A stretch of 64,000 nucleotides of DNA, from assembly GCF_902459465.1 (NCBI RefSeq), contig NC_047063.1, positions 8,865,343-8,929,342 of the forward strand, written 5' to 3'. Origin of the DNA: Asterias rubens (Eukaryota > Echinodermata > Asteroidea > Forcipulatida > Asteriidae). The position numbers were made by a program, and so were the translations under genes. Positions 22,446 through 35,589 of the stretch are shown here, in pieces; the first letter of the stretch is position 1, and each line of letters opens with the position of its first letter. Below the pieces are notes generated by a model. That model made no database searches and was not told where the DNA came from. It worked only from the letters and a program-made list of their open reading frames with translations.

Positions 22446-25400
22446 CCATCCTCATAAACAACACAAAGATGAAGACCATTTCCAACATTTTAGACAAAGC
22501 CTTGAACTGTAGACTCCTCAATCGTCGTAAATGAAACTCATTCTGATTTACTCACAGATGTGAATCTGTCATGTCATTGAGTCTGTGATTTCTCTGCACA
22601 ACTGTGTACTTCCTTTATTTGAGGCAAATGAAGCTGATCATGTTTATTGGAGACTGTTAGACGGAAATGAAATTTTGGTCTCTACTAGAGAACAAAACAT
22701 GGCGTGACGGACATTACATTTGGAGCATTATCGACAGTACACATTTGCCCCTTTTTTGTTTCAGTAGCTGAAAAAGTGTTGAAATGATACAAAGAAGATG
22801 TATCATACATCTTCTTTCTTTCTTCACTTAATCATCAAATATAGACTGTCTTCATTAAGCTTTTTTTCACCTTGATGTGTCATTTTCCAGCATCTATGTT
22901 CAATCAAACTAATTAATTGATAAAAATATTGACGTATCAACTATCAGTTACAGCCCAAAACACACAATTGCACGGCCAAAACTTCACCAAAAGAATACAA
23001 CTTTATTTTCTCTCTCGCTGAATGAACTTTGACAGATTGAAGCTGTTACAAAACATGACAACATACAAAACCATTTGCATTAGGTCCTACTGCCACAGAC
23101 AATGAACACAATACATGTAAGATGAATTAATGTGAGGATCCCAACAACAAAGTCTTTCTAGTTTTAAAGTAAACTACCGTTTAGCATTCAGGGATTTGAT
23201 CATACAATACCTAAAGATGAAAGGTTATAACATTTATGGAGTCTATAAAATGAGCTATTACAACGGTAAACCTATATTTCAGGTTAAATCAGCCACAAAA
23301 AAGACCCAAGCATCTTAAATGCAATTGAAGCTAAAAAAGGAAATGACATCATTGGATTAAGGAAGAGTAGACTTTATCCCATCCTCGAGTTCTAAAGGAA
23401 CAGTTCAGTGACAACAATGCAATAAGTCTTTACAGAATAGCAGTCATAGTTTGCTTTGGGTTTTCAAGTTGTGTCTAAATGTCAACCATTCCAAGAAGTT
23501 GACTTATTCAAATCAACGCTAACGTCAGTACATCATAGCATAATGTATTTGGGTAATTCAAGGTATCAGTGATTGTACCTTACCCAATTCAGCTGACATC
23601 AAATTTATTACTTCAGGTTTTATACACAGGAATTTATTCTTAAAAGTTCAAACAGAATACAATGTCTGTTTTGTAGTGTATTCATTGTCTGTAATCAGTA
23701 TGAGAAGTTGACTAAGCTAAATCATTGTAATGCCAGTACATCGCGGCGCAGTGTCTTTGAGTATGTATTAGTGATTGGTCCTTAATTGACCCAATTGATG
23801 AAGACATTGGGCAGAGAGAACTCATGTATGACATCATTGCAAGGGGTCTATAAGAGCCAAGTCATGTGAGATAAACTTACAGTCAACCAACTCTATGCAA
23901 TCTCCAAAGAACACAACAAATTATAATTTTCTATGAGTAAGACACTGTCATAGAAATGTGTCTAATAGAGCTAACACAATGTTCATATCGCCTATTTTTG
24001 ACAATGCCATCATGTAATTGACATACAAACCTGTCCGATGTTTCTACCTTCGAGTCAGGCAATTTACAGTTGCTTTAGTTTGTTTGTCAAACCATGAATG
24101 AGGGTCATCATGCTTATTTTGTATATAGTTTTGTATAATACACCACTGAAATATTGGAGTATATTTTTGGTATTTATCAAGAGCTGATCCAACTTCCAAA
24201 TAGCTGCAAAGTATGGACAAGCTTTATGACACAATGTGATATGGATCATTATCTATGGTCAGTCTTAATGGTCATGTATAGTTCATAAAACAAATAATAC
24301 TGTGTAACAAACCTTGCTGTAATATGTGCTAATGACTTCACAAGTTTACAAAAGTGCCACAAAGCCTGGACTTCCTGTAGGCACAAATTGTACATGATGT
24401 ACATAGCTAGCTCACTATGGAAGTTAATTTCAAGTCTTAAATTTGATGAAGACTGGAAGGTAACAATTGTTACCAACTTTTGCTATTGAGAAAAGGCTGT
24501 ACGTCTCAAGTTCGTCTCTTCTCATTTATGATAATTCATATTACATTCAGTGCAATATTATCTATATTAACTAAATATTGTAATGTTTAATTTGAACCTT
24601 GGACATGTATAGTTTCTCTTGTACAGTTTGTAATGCATGTCTTGGGGTCCAATCAGGGAGAACAGTGGAATCACTGATGGAGTCCCTGAAGAAATAAGAC
24701 CAATACAATACAATTATAATCAAACATGTCATAGATCTTATATGAACAGTGAACCATCTTGCCTGCCAGGAGATGCACTGGAATGCAAAAGGGCACTCTT
24801 TTTGTAAACAATTTGGTTTGTTTTTGTTTTTTTCATGGACAAAAGTTGTTCATTCTTCAATGTATATTACACATTATGTAAATGGAATGAATATTTTCAT
24901 GAATTAATTAGTATTTTTGTTTGTGTGATTTTGAATCTGTGTTTATGTATTATCATCCATAAGTCAACTCTTAAAATTGGAAATAGTATCAGTCACGTTG
25001 TTTGATAATAATAACATTTAAAAATGAGTATTTCTGATGCGCCATTCTATTTTAATAAGATGCTGCAGTCATAGAAAATATGGAAATTTCAATATTAACA
25101 CAAAAGGAAAGTGTCACTCGGGTGTATTTATGAACATAAATATTGAACCAACTTTGATATTGGGTCTGGGTCTGCAAAATTGGCCATTATATGTCACAAC
25201 AATGTATGTTTGAGCTTCATAAGAAGACAGAAAGGCCATCTTCTAATAAGCTTTAAGTGTTGTAACTCTTTGCAATTTGGAGATATACCCATCTTTGCTA
25301 ACAAATTTGCCATTTTGTTTAAAATAGGAGAATAAAACATGTGCAGTTTACCGAGATATTGAAAATGATTAACAACAAAGTTTGCAGGAATATCTTACTA

Positions 25401-26214
25401 TCAATCTAAACCTTTCACCAAGTGTTGCTTGTGAATCTTCTCAAACATTATTCATTTATTGTTAATGTATTAAATCCTTATTGTCAATATCTCCCATTAC
25501 CAAACCAGTTCAAAGGGTTCGATAACATTGGTAAGATTGGAAATATTAATGTTCACAGATTCACACATAACGTGCATGGTATGAAGATGTTTTGGTAGAA
25601 AATTTCCCCTGAACAATTATTGCATGAAATGTTTTAGTTTTTGAGAACTGAATAAAAACAACTAGTTTAGATCTTGGGCCCGCAATCTGATGTTTGAAAA
25701 CATATATTGGGGTTTGCCACTGTTTTCTCATGACTCTGATAAACATTCACAGGTTTATTATTTCACGAACACGTATTGAGCGTTATTTGTATATATATTA
25801 ACCCACAAAGTGACAAAGGTATCTTCTAGGCCTATTGTGTACTCAAACAGGTTTCATCGAGCATTGACAAAAAATAATTGACATTTTCATCAACAGTTTA
25901 TAATAATAATTATAACTTATATAGTTAGGTCTGGGGTAACACCATGTAATGGTAATCTCTAAATGAGTTGGGGTGGTTCTGAACCGTTGGTTCTAAGTGG
26001 ACGCTTATAACTACATTCACGAACTAGTTTAACAGTAAACTCAATTTAAAATCATTGCACAACCACTTTGGAAGATCATGTTTCCGAGAAAGGAAAACAT
26101 AAATAAATATAAATAAAAATAATGTTGACTTGTGCACTTGAAGTTTTATTCTTGGACATTGTTACAGTTTGTATTTCTTTAGGGATTTGGAACTAGCCTC
26201 ACAATTAAAGGATT
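22446..26214. other. Gene-free tract downstream of NLR copy 2
   Basis: Counterpart of 6255-10032, with the hairpin at 22791-22817. Relative to copy 1 it lacks about 20 bases around 23648 and has an interrupted rather than pure T run near 24818. No coding region is recognisable. Confidence 0.55.
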
Positions 26215-26578
26215 TGGGTACTTTTTCTAACACGAAACACAATGTCCACAGATTTACATTAAACTTTCACAGTTTGAAGATAATGATGATACAAAGCTTC
26301 CCTTAAAATATTAGTTGCTGAGGTGCTGTAGTTTTTGAGAACTTAGTAAAACAATGAATGTCATGAAAATACTTTTTTGAAAGCTAAAATAATTTTCATC
26401 TCATGATCACTGAGACGAAAATCATTTTCATGACATTGTTTTACTCATTTCTCAAAAATTACAGCTTCTCATCAACTATATACTATCATTATCTTCGAAC
26501 TGTGTAAGTTTAGTGTAATCTGTAAACATTGTGTTTTTCGTTCTACAAAAATTACATAGACCCTTTAAAATGAGACCA
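26215..26578 (+). mobile_element. Palindromic MITE, family B, copy in block 2
   Basis: Counterpart of 10033-10397 with the same TTAA edges and palindromic layout. It has a one-base deletion near 26518. Confidence 0.7.
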
Positions 26579-26589
26579 CAAGTTTACAT

Positions 26590-26977
26590 TTAAAGGCAGT
26601 GGACACTATTGGTAATTACTCAAAATAATTATTAGCATAAAACCTTATTGGTAACAAGTAATGGGGAGAGGCTGATAGTATAAAACATTGTGAGAAACGG
26701 CTCCCTCTGAATTAACGGTGTTTTCGAGAAAGAAGTAATTTTCCACGAATTTGATTTTGAGACCTCAGATTTAGAATTTGAGGTCTCAAAATCAAGCATC
26801 TCAAAGCACACAACTACATGTGACAGGGATGTTTTTTTCTTTCGTTCATATCTCGCTATTTCGACGACCGATTGAGCTCAAATTTTCACATTTTTTTTTT
26901 TTTTTATGCATATGTTGAGATATACCAGCTGAGAAGGCTGGTCTATGACAATTACCAATAGTGTCTAGTGTCTTTAA
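26590..26977 (+). mobile_element. TIR MITE, family A, copy in block 2
   Basis: Counterpart of 10418-10805. It starts TTAAAGGCAGTGGACACTA and ends GTGTCTAGTGTCTTTAA. It sits only about a dozen bases after the family B element, as in block 1. Confidence 0.75.
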
Positions 26978-28016
26978 ACACGGTCTTTGTCCTATCATTT
27001 CAAAACGTTTTATTTTATGTTTTTCTTTTTCGAAACTACAATATATTCATAATGTAACATCAACTCGAGCGGTCTAAAGTCTTCGCTGTAGCAACTACTG
27101 TAATAAATAATAATAACTGACACAATAAAAGAAATAACTGATTTGAAGCAATGTCGCCGTTATAGATAGTGGTTTATTCTGATTCCTTATTATCTCTTAT
27201 CGATTAGCTCCTTTTAATGATTCTCTTTAATTCCTTCTCTTGATTTAACAATAATCAAGCCCTAGCCACATGCTGTCCATGTGATCCCCACGCGGAGATC
27301 ACGCGTCATGCACACACCGCTGACTAAAGGCTAACCGCTCATGTGCCCGGCACCGCTGGCAAGAACTCTGGAACTAGGTCAACAATTGCACCCTCATGCG
27401 ACTGTTTCACCACAATAATAATGATGAACATTTATATGCACTGACTGCTGCAAATTTGGATGCTCATGATGCATGAACATTTATAAACATGACCACTGCG
27501 TCATTCATTTCATTCCCTTGAAAACCATTTTGACTTCATGTTCAACCTAGTTCTGTAGAGCATCAAACACGGAAATCAAATCAATTTACTCCTGGGTGAA
27601 GAGAAGAAACTATGGGCAAGTGTTTTGCACAAGTATTCACTGGAATTCTAGGTCTTATGATGCGCTCGTCTTCCATCTATTAAAGAAGCCATTACACTTC
27701 ATTCCTAGTTTCTTGATATTAAATTCTACAAGTTTCAGAATTAAAACAAATGATCATGCTTACGATATCATGACAAATTACTTTAGGATCCTATGTGCGT
27801 TTACAACATTTTCTGGTCTTCCAGCATGAATGTGACAGGCAGTCAGTGATTCTTTAGTTGAATACATCTCAGATCATGCCCCACCCATGTGGACCACACC
27901 CTGTTCTTGACGGCCCTCCTCTACACAAGTAGTCTTAATTCAAGATGTGTTTTTTAATGCAAATCAGACTACCCTGACGCTCCAATGCGTTATTACTGAT
28001 TGTACCCAATTATTAG
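26978..28016. other. Gene-free tract, block 2
   Basis: Counterpart of 10806-11825. An open frame at 27596-27829 is not preserved in block 1 and looks fortuitous. Nothing else is recognisable. Confidence 0.4.
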
Positions 28017-28302
28017 CTTGGTTAAAACTGTAGGGTCATGGAGTGTGGCTTCGAATCATGGTCGTGACTTGTGTCCTTGAGCAAGATACTTTACAATAAT
28101 TGCATTTCTTCACCCAGGGGTATTAATGGGTACCTGTGAGAGTAGAAGTTGATATTGTGTATGAAAAAGCCTTTGGAGCGATACGGCAGCTCGGGCTGTA
28201 TACTCTCCAGGAGTATTGGCCCAATGACCAGAACACTAATGTAAAGCGCAATGATACTGTTATTGTGACATGCACTATATAAGAATTTGTTTTTATTATT
28301 TA
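28017..28302 (+). mobile_element. tRNA-derived SINE, block 2
   Basis: Counterpart of the SINE at 11826-12110, with the same gtccttgagcaagatact and tgcactatataagaattt blocks. Confidence 0.65.
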
Positions 28303-28594
28303 AACTAAAGGCATGCATACTGGTGTGTTAGAACCACTGAAAAGAGGGTGTCCTTTTTGCTTAGATAGCATTTGAGGTACAAAATAATGTCTCTTTTGCA
28401 ATGAAATCAGCAGCTACACTTTTACCAACCCCAAACTCACGCAGTGATCGATGTTGCAAAAGAAAGGACCCCCTCGCTTGGCAAGTACCGTTTATGGCTT
28501 ATGTAAAAGTGAAGTCAGTGTTAAAAATTATCCTTTTTTCAATGGTAAATTAAAGACACAACTACAGAACTGGCACTACAAAGTCCAGAAAACA

Positions 28595-28744
28595 GTACAC
28601 GGTCGACCCTCCTACTATCTGACCAACTAATTATAACAGGATCCTTTTGAATGATATATACACTATGCCAGCCTGCAATATGATATGGTGATGGCATGCA
28701 CACAGTACACGGTCAACCCTCTGTCCACCAATTAAAAGCATCCT
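28595..28744 (+). repeat. Satellite fragments 5' of the LINE, block 2
   Basis: Same satellite pieces and same LINE junction (agcatcctc then agatgacgac) as at 12405-12554. Confidence 0.8.
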
Positions 28745-31609
28745 CAGATGACGACATGGTGGTAATTGGCGAGTTTACACCCCCTGGTTACAGCTTTATC
28801 AATTTTCCTCGTGGCGGTAAGACCTACGGTGGAGGAATTGGCATTGTGTACAAGAAATCTCTTCAACTATGCTCTACTCCATCCGATTTTTCATCCATTA
28901 ACTTTGAACATTGCATCGTAACTCTCAACAACTCCATCAAACTTATCGGCATATATCGTCCACCTCCGTCACGTGCAAATGGGCTGAAAACATCTGAATT
29001 TTTGGACGAGCTTGAAACCTTTCTCGTTGAGAAGTTGGTCACTCCTTACAAAACTGCCATACTAGGTGATTTCAATGTTCATGTTGACTCACTTGATAAC
29101 CGGGACTCCAATAAGTTCGCCAAGATCGTTTCCAATGCAGGTTTTATTCAGCACGTCAACGGCCCAACACACAAGCATGGGCATACCTTGGACCTAGTTA
29201 TGTCTCGTGATGATGAAGATCTAATCCACGAAGTTCAAGTTGACCCCTTGCTTCACTCTGATCACCACGTAGTGAAATGTACCATCTTGTGTGCCAAGCC
29301 TCCACCACTGAAGATCTCAACTACATTTCGTGAGTATGGCAAGATGGACCACGAGCGCTTTGCAGAGCTTCTTCATGACCGGTTCACAGTCTTTCCGGAT
29401 AGTACCAACCCTAACATTCTCACAGAGTCTTACTGTTCAATAACTTCTACCGTCCTTGACGAAGTTTGTCCCTTTGTGACCAGGGAACGTACCGTCAAAC
29501 CCAAACTCCCATGGTACAACAACTCCATCCATACTTAAAGGCGTGTTCGACGTCGGCTTGAACGGAAATGGAAAAAGAGCAACTCAGCGTTTGACGAACA
29601 AGCCTACCGTTCTCAAAAGGAACATGTTAACAAACTGATCACTGATTCTAAGATTATGTACTTTTCCGATAAATGTACCAATTGTAATATCAAAGATATG
29701 TATGCCATAATTAATGTTCTTCTTAACAAGACTGCTCAAGTTTTACCTAATTGTGATTCTAACACAAAGCTTGCTGACAACTTTCTGTCCTTTTTCAAGG
29801 ACAAGGTTGATACCATACGCTCCAATGTCAGTTCACACCCTGATACCAATGTCATTGTTCCTAAACAGACTTCCACAGTCTTTTGTATGCCAGAATTTGA
29901 GCAGCTTACTTGTGACGCCGTTAAACAAATTATCATGCGTCTTTCAAACAAATCTTGCTCATTGGACACCTTACCATCCTGGTTGGTTTAGAACAATCTA
30001 TCCACTCTTCTCCCGGTTATCACAAAGATTGTTAACGCTTCCCTCTCATCTGGTATATTCCCGTCCAATCTTAAACACTCTGTAATTACTCCTGTACTTA
30101 AGAAGAGTTCTCTTGACCGTAATGATCTTAAGAGTTACCGTCCTGTAGCCAATGTACCCTTTTTGTCCAAGGTCATAGAGAAGGTGGCAACATGTCAAGT
30201 GATTAACCATGTGGACAGCTACACACTAGGGGAACAGTTCCAGTCTGCTTACAAGCGCTTTCATAGTACAGAGACTGCCCTCCTTCGGGTGAAAAATGAC
30301 ATTCTTCGTTCCCTTGATAAAAGTAAAGCTGTTCTCATGGTGTTGCTTGACATGTCTGCATGCCGCCTTTGACACGGTTGACCACGACATCCTCCTCCAG
30401 AGACTTCATTCTCAATTTGGAATAAGCAGTACGGTCAATACTTGGTTCAGCACTTATATCAAAAACCGTACCACCAAAGTTTCGATAAAAGGCGATTTCT
30501 CAAGACATCATATCTTTACCTATTCCATACCTCAGGGGTCCATAGTAGGTCCGTTGGCTTTCATTTTGTACACCAATCCCATTGGCGAGATCATTCGTCA
30601 ACATGGTATCTCATTTCATGAATACGCTGATGATATTCAGCTCTACGCTGAGTTTGACCCTAAGCCTGAAGGTGATCGTCAGCGTGTACTCAGCAATTTA
30701 TCATCATGTGTGCTTGCCATCAACAAATGGATGGCTCAAAACATGCTTCAGCTGAACCAGGGAAAGACGGAGTTTATTGTTTTTGCGAACAGTCATGTTT
30801 TATCCACTCTCCCTAATCTTGAAATAATATTGGGCGACTTTACAATTCCTGCTTCCACATCTGTTAAGAACCTAGGAGTCTCGCTCGATTGTTCTCTGAA
30901 TATGTCTCATCATATTAGCTCTGTATGTAAAACTGTTAATGTCCACATACGTAATCTATGGCGTATTCGCCGGTTTATTACACAAAGCGCTTGCCATCAT
31001 GCCGTCAGATGTCTGGTCTTGTCCCGTCTTGACTATGCCAACTCTCTTTTGGTAGGTGCCCGCGAAAATGACCTCGCTCGACTCCAGCGTCTACAAAACA
31101 AGGCCGCTCGGCTAGTATTTGCGTGTGGCGGTGACCAGCCTTCTGCCGGCCTAATTGCATCGCTGCATTGGCTCCCTGGTAAAGAACGTATCAACTTCAA
31201 AATTTTCACTCATGTTTACAAAATCCTCCACACCCAATCTCCATCATATATGGTTGAACTTGTTCATTCCCAAAACTCCAATACTGCTGATGAATACAGG
31301 CAACGACTCCGCTCATCAGCTGATCAGACCCAGCTTTCCGTTCCTAGAACTAGACGGAAAGCTGGGGATAGCTAATTCTCCATAGCTGCCCCTTGCCTAT
31401 GGCATGAGCTCCCCGCGGGTCTGAGAGAGGCGATCTCGTTGCCTGTATTCAAAAGCCTCCTCAAGACATTTCTTTTTCCCCACCCATCCTAGTTTGTTTG
31501 TTTTTCTTTTGTTTTGTTGTCATAGTCTCATGTAAAGCGCTCTGTTCTCCGTAGAGTGCTATATAAATGTTTCATATTATTATATTATTATTATTATTAT
31601 TATTATTAT
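28745..31609 (+). mobile_element. 5'-truncated L2/CR1-superclade LINE, block 2, defective
   Basis: Same element as at 12555-15411. Endonuclease motifs are AILGDFNVHVD and SDHHVVKC. It shares the in-frame stops (29536, 29989) and the frame break near 30354. After that break the reverse transcriptase frame is open from about 30363 to 31375, with AAFDTVDHDILL, IPQGSIVGPLAFILYT, the catalytic HEYADDIQLY and a C-terminal domain. The LYT-PIGEIIRQHGISFH spacing points to the L2 side of the CR1 superclade. It ends in (TTA)n. It cannot encode a full enzyme. Confidence 0.87.
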
Positions 31610-31817
31610 CCTTTTGAATGATATATAAACTATGCCAGCCTGCAATATTATATGGTGAGGGCATGCACACAGTACACAGTCCTCGTACTGTCTGACCAAT
31701 TAATAGCATCCTTTTGAATGATATTTAAACTATGCCAGCCTGCAATATGAATATGATATCAACAGAGCGGTTTTAAATTATAGACAATCTACACTGGCTT
31801 GTTGAACGCATTTTCAT
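31610..31817 (+). repeat. Satellite fragments 3' of the LINE, block 2
   Basis: Counterpart of 15411-15620. The stretch stops abruptly at cgcattttcatag, where the collinearity of the two blocks ends. Confidence 0.75.
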
Positions 31818-31935
31818 AGCAATGATATGATTATTGTGAAATGCACTATATAAGAATTCGTTATTATTACAAAAACTAAAGGAATGCCTACTGGTGGTCA
31901 GAACCAATGAAAAGAGGGTGTCCTTAATGCTAATA
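31818..31935 (+). mobile_element. Diverged SINE tail plus flank
   Basis: The stretch resembles 12058-12175 and 28248-28365: caatgatatgattattgtg, tgcactatataagaatt, then aaagaggggtgtcct-like flank. It contains not only the SINE tail but also the following non-SINE bases, so it is a diverged copy of an internal part of the NLR block rather than an independent SINE insertion. Confidence 0.6.
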
Positions 31936-32582
31936 CCCCATTCACACATAGACGCCGTTTCTACTACGTTAGAAAAATGGCCGCAGACCAATCTTGGGCC
32001 AAATGTGGGAGGATCTCCATGAGTGTGATTTAGTTGGGGTGGGATCTTCTAGGTCGGGAAGCTGCATGCTCTCCTGAGTCTCCAGCCCAAAACAGATTGA
32101 TCTTAACCGGGAAACAGCCCGCAGGAGGGCGCTTGCCACGAAAGTAAAGCATTATGATTACGTAACATCAAAATAAACGTGGGGGGTTCACATCACCCCT
32201 GTGATACATGTTACATGGATGGAAAGCTTCTTTTATCTAGTTTCATAAACAGTGCGACTTCTGGTGGTGTGAGATTGCTAGCGAGTTTGCCCTTGAATTT
32301 AGTTGGACGACCCGCGCAAAAAATGACAAAATGTGGTGTGACCTCCATAGTAAGGAAACTGATTATTTTAATCAAAATGCATCTTTTTTCAATCAAAAAG
32401 TGCCCCTCTTTCCTGGCTCTCAATTATATAAAAAGTGTACTGTTTCGAAAGAGCAATATATACTATACGATGTCCAAAGACTTGTAAGTTTAACGAAATC
32501 ACACCGAGTGTGTGAATTTGAAGGGAAATTCCTGTGTTGAACGGGTCGCAGTAAAAGGCATGAGCAGATGCACACTAGTTCT
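31936..32582. other. Gene-free stretch
   Basis: No recognised gene or repeat. Several short open frames on both strands overlap each other and lack domain or splice support. Confidence 0.4.
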
Positions 32583-34168
32583 TCATATGCTGTCTGACCA
32601 ATAAAAAGCATCCTCTTGAATGATAAACTATGCCATCCTGCACAGTGCAGTATGATATGGTGAATGCATGCACACAGTACACAGTCAACCCTCCTACTGT
32701 CTAACCAGTTAAAAGCATCCTCTTGAACGATTATAAACTATGCCATCCTGCAGTATGATATGGTGAATGCATGCACACAGTACACAGTCAACCCTCCTAC
32801 TGTCTAACCAATTAAAAGCATCCTCTTGAATGATATATAAACTATGCCATCCTGCACAGTGCAGTATGATATGGTGAATGCATGCACACAGTACACAGTC
32901 AACCCTCCTACTGTCTAACCAGTTAAAAGCATCCTCTTGAACGATTATAAACTATGCCATCCTGCAGTATGATATGGTGAATGCATGCACACAGTACACA
33001 GTCAACCCTCCTACTGTCTAACCAATTAAAATCATCCTTTTGAATGATTGTAAACTATGCCAGCCTGCCTGCAATATGATATGGTGAATGCATGCACACA
33101 GTACACAGTCAACCCTCCTACTGTCTGACCAATTAAAAGTATCCTCTTGAATGATACACATATAAATGCCAGCCTGCAATATGATATGGTGAATGTATGC
33201 ACACATCTAACAGTCAACCCTCGTACTGTCCAACCAATTAATAGCATCCTCTTGAATGATAATATAAACTATGCCAGCCTGCAATATGATATGGTGATGG
33301 CATTCACACAGTACACAGTCAACCCTCCTACTGTCTAACCAATTAATAACATCCTCTTGAATGATATATAAACTATGACAGCCTGCAATATGATATGGTT
33401 ATGGCATTCACACAGTACACAATCAACCCTCGTACTGTCCGACCAATTAATAGCATCCTCTTGAATGATATATAAACTATGCCAGCCTGCAATATGATAT
33501 GGTGATGGCATTCACACAGTACACAGTCAACCCTCCTACTGTCTAACCAATTAACAACATCCTCTTGAATGATATACAAACTATGCCAGCCTGCAACATG
33601 ATATGGTGACTGCATGCACACAGTACACAGTCAACCCTCCTACTGTCTAACAAGTTAAAAGCATCCTCTTGAACGATTATAAACTATGCCATCCTGCAGT
33701 ATGATATGGTGAATGCATGCACACAGTACACAGTCAACCCTCCTACTGTCTTACCAGTTAAAATCATCCTCTTGAATGATTGTAAACTATGCCAGCCTGC
33801 CTGCAATATGATATGGTGAATGCATGCACACAGCACACAGTCAACCCTCCTACTGTCTAACCAGTTAAAAGCATCCTCTTGAACAATTATAAACTATGCC
33901 ATCCTGCAGTATGATATGGTGAATGCATGCACACAGTACACAGTCAACCCTCCTACTGTCTAACCAGTTAAAAGCATCCTCTTGAACGATTATAAACTAT
34001 GCCATCCTGCAGTATGATATGGTGAATGCATGCACACAGTACACAGTCAACCCTCCTACTGTCTAACCAATTAATAACATCCTCTTGATTGATATACAAA
34101 CTATGCCAGCCTGCGACATGATATGGTGACTGCATGCACACAGTACACAGTCAACCCTCCTACTGTCT
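32583..34168 (+). repeat. Satellite array of ~105-bp units, about 15 copies
   Basis: The marker acagtcaaccctcctactgt, with minor variants, occurs 15 times from 32681 to 34147 at spacings of 103-111 bp. The first four intervals alternate 103, 111, 103, 107, and the 111-bp form carries an extra cacagtg, so part of the array is a two-unit higher-order repeat. Each unit has tatgccatcctgcagtatga, a catgcacacagtacac run and agcatcctcttgaa. Short open frames inside are by-products of the repeat. Confidence 0.95.
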
Positions 34169-34415
34169 GATTAAGACAGATTGATAACCACAAAACATTA
34201 CTACCACTGTATACTGATCCCGGTTGTGATCTTGGATTACATAAAACAACTCAACACTTAAGTTAAGGTGGAAGTTTCCTAGTATTACTATTATATTCAC
34301 ACTGAATGCAGATGGACAGAAATTGTCATTACAAAGACTCACTCTATTACTTAGCACCGGAACAAAATGCAACGATTTATTAATTTTTGAGGGACTGCCA
34401 TGAGCTTTGGAAAAC

Positions 34416-34662
34416 TTAAAGGCATTTGACACCTTTTGTAATTGTCAAAGTTCAGTGTTCTCACTTGGTGTATCTTAACATCAGAAAAAAACAAACCTGT
34501 GAAATTTTGAATTCAATTGGTCATCAGAAACTGTTACTTCAGAGGGAGCCGTTTCTCACGATGTTCTATACTTTCAAGAGCTCTCCATTGCTCGTTACCA
34601 AGTAAGTTTTTATGCTAACAATTATCTTGAGCAATTACCACTAGAGTCTCCAGTGCCTTTAA
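34416..34662 (-). mobile_element. TIR MITE, family A, reversed and shortened
   Basis: The orientation is opposite to the other members: it starts TTAAAGGCATTTGACACC and contains gagggagccgtttctcac and gctcgttaccaagtaag, the complements of the family interior. It ends with ccagtgcctttaa. Confidence 0.7.
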
Positions 34663-34839
34663 CAGATGGCCCAACATTAGGTGTGTGGTGGAAAATGGCA
34701 TTCCAAAGATTATAAGGTAGGACAGGTTTTGCATGATGGGACAACATGAGCCTCAGACAATGTTTAGAGATGGAGCGGCATTAGCCTGGGAAAATTTCTG
34801 ACAGCATGGTACAAAAAGCTAATTTAGGAAAAGTAGAAT

Positions 34840-35142
34840 GTAGTTGCTGAGTGGTTAAGAGCATCGAATTCAAGTTCTGATGCAAAGTCGCCGGAGTGTG
34901 GGTTCGAATCCCGGTCATGACACTTGTGTCCTTAAGCAAGATACTTTACTATAATTGCTTCTCTTCACCCATGTGCATGAAAAAGCCTTCGAAGTGCCAC
35001 GGCAGCTCAAGGCTGTAAACTCCCTATAGAGAGCTGAGAAAGATTAAAGGAATGCTGTATTGGCCCAATGACCAGGGGACTTATGTGAAGCGCATTGATA
35101 CGGTTTATTGTGAAATGCACTATATAAGAATTTGTTATTATA
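34840..35142 (+). mobile_element. tRNA-derived SINE, best-preserved member
   Basis: The head reads tagttgctgagtggttaag (A-box-like) and, further on, gggttcgaatcccgg (B box), typical of an RNA polymerase III promoter from a tRNA with a long variable arm. The body has gtccttaagcaagatact, and the tail has gaagcgcattgatacgg and tgcactatataagaatttg. It is non-coding. Related pieces lie in the IRAK-like introns. Confidence 0.8.
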
Positions 35143-35168
35143 GTAAGTTTTATTCTTCATGGTAAATT

Positions 35169-35209
35169 TATTCTTCATGTTGAAACCCTACGTTTCAACA
35201 TGAAGAATA
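35169..35209. repeat. Perfect hairpin, 17-bp stem
   Basis: The arms tattcttcatgttgaaa and tttcaacatgaagaata are exact complements around the 7-base loop ccctacg. A run of 11 G follows at about 35240. The function is unknown; it may be the centre of an old palindromic element. Confidence 0.9.
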
Positions 35210-35589
35210 CATTTTTTCAACTTACCTCTGACACGGAGGGGGGGGGGGGAGTATGCAGAGCCATCCCAAATAATGACAATCCAAGTCCCCCATGAAAAGA
35301 GCTTCTCCTGGTGAAGGATGTTCTTGTCTGTGAGTAATCTGCAAAAACATAGGACAAACTGCATTGAACATGTCATCTAATGTCATCAAGTCAGACAATG
35401 GTATGTGTGTAAAACAAATGGAGTGCTAACTTTTTCGGACAATCTCCACTGGTAAAACTTAAATAGAGATTTGAAAAAAAATCAGCAGGTCAGACAGTTT
35501 TTTGGCAGAACTCAACAACACATGCTTTTTGGAAAATAAAGAGATGGTACAGCCTCATCTCATGAACAATTAGGAAGTTAACAAATCTT

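Larger units (their letters stand above)
16567..31817 (+). repeat. NLR-containing duplicated block, copy 2
   Basis: Counterpart of 397-15620. It begins at the gap edge (equivalent to 397) and stays collinear until the sequence gttgaacgcattttcata. There copy 1 continues into the 79-bp satellite, while this copy joins a diverged SINE tail. This copy has a cleaner LINE and an unbroken NACHT-LRR frame. Confidence 0.93.

Noticed and set aside
32583..34168. CRISPR-like array
   Set aside because: Whole ~105-bp units repeat without distinct unique spacers, and the host is an animal; it is satellite DNA.
34840..34920. Functional tRNA gene
   Set aside because: A- and B-box matches are present, but the sequence does not fold into a full cloverleaf by eye and is followed by the SINE body and tail.
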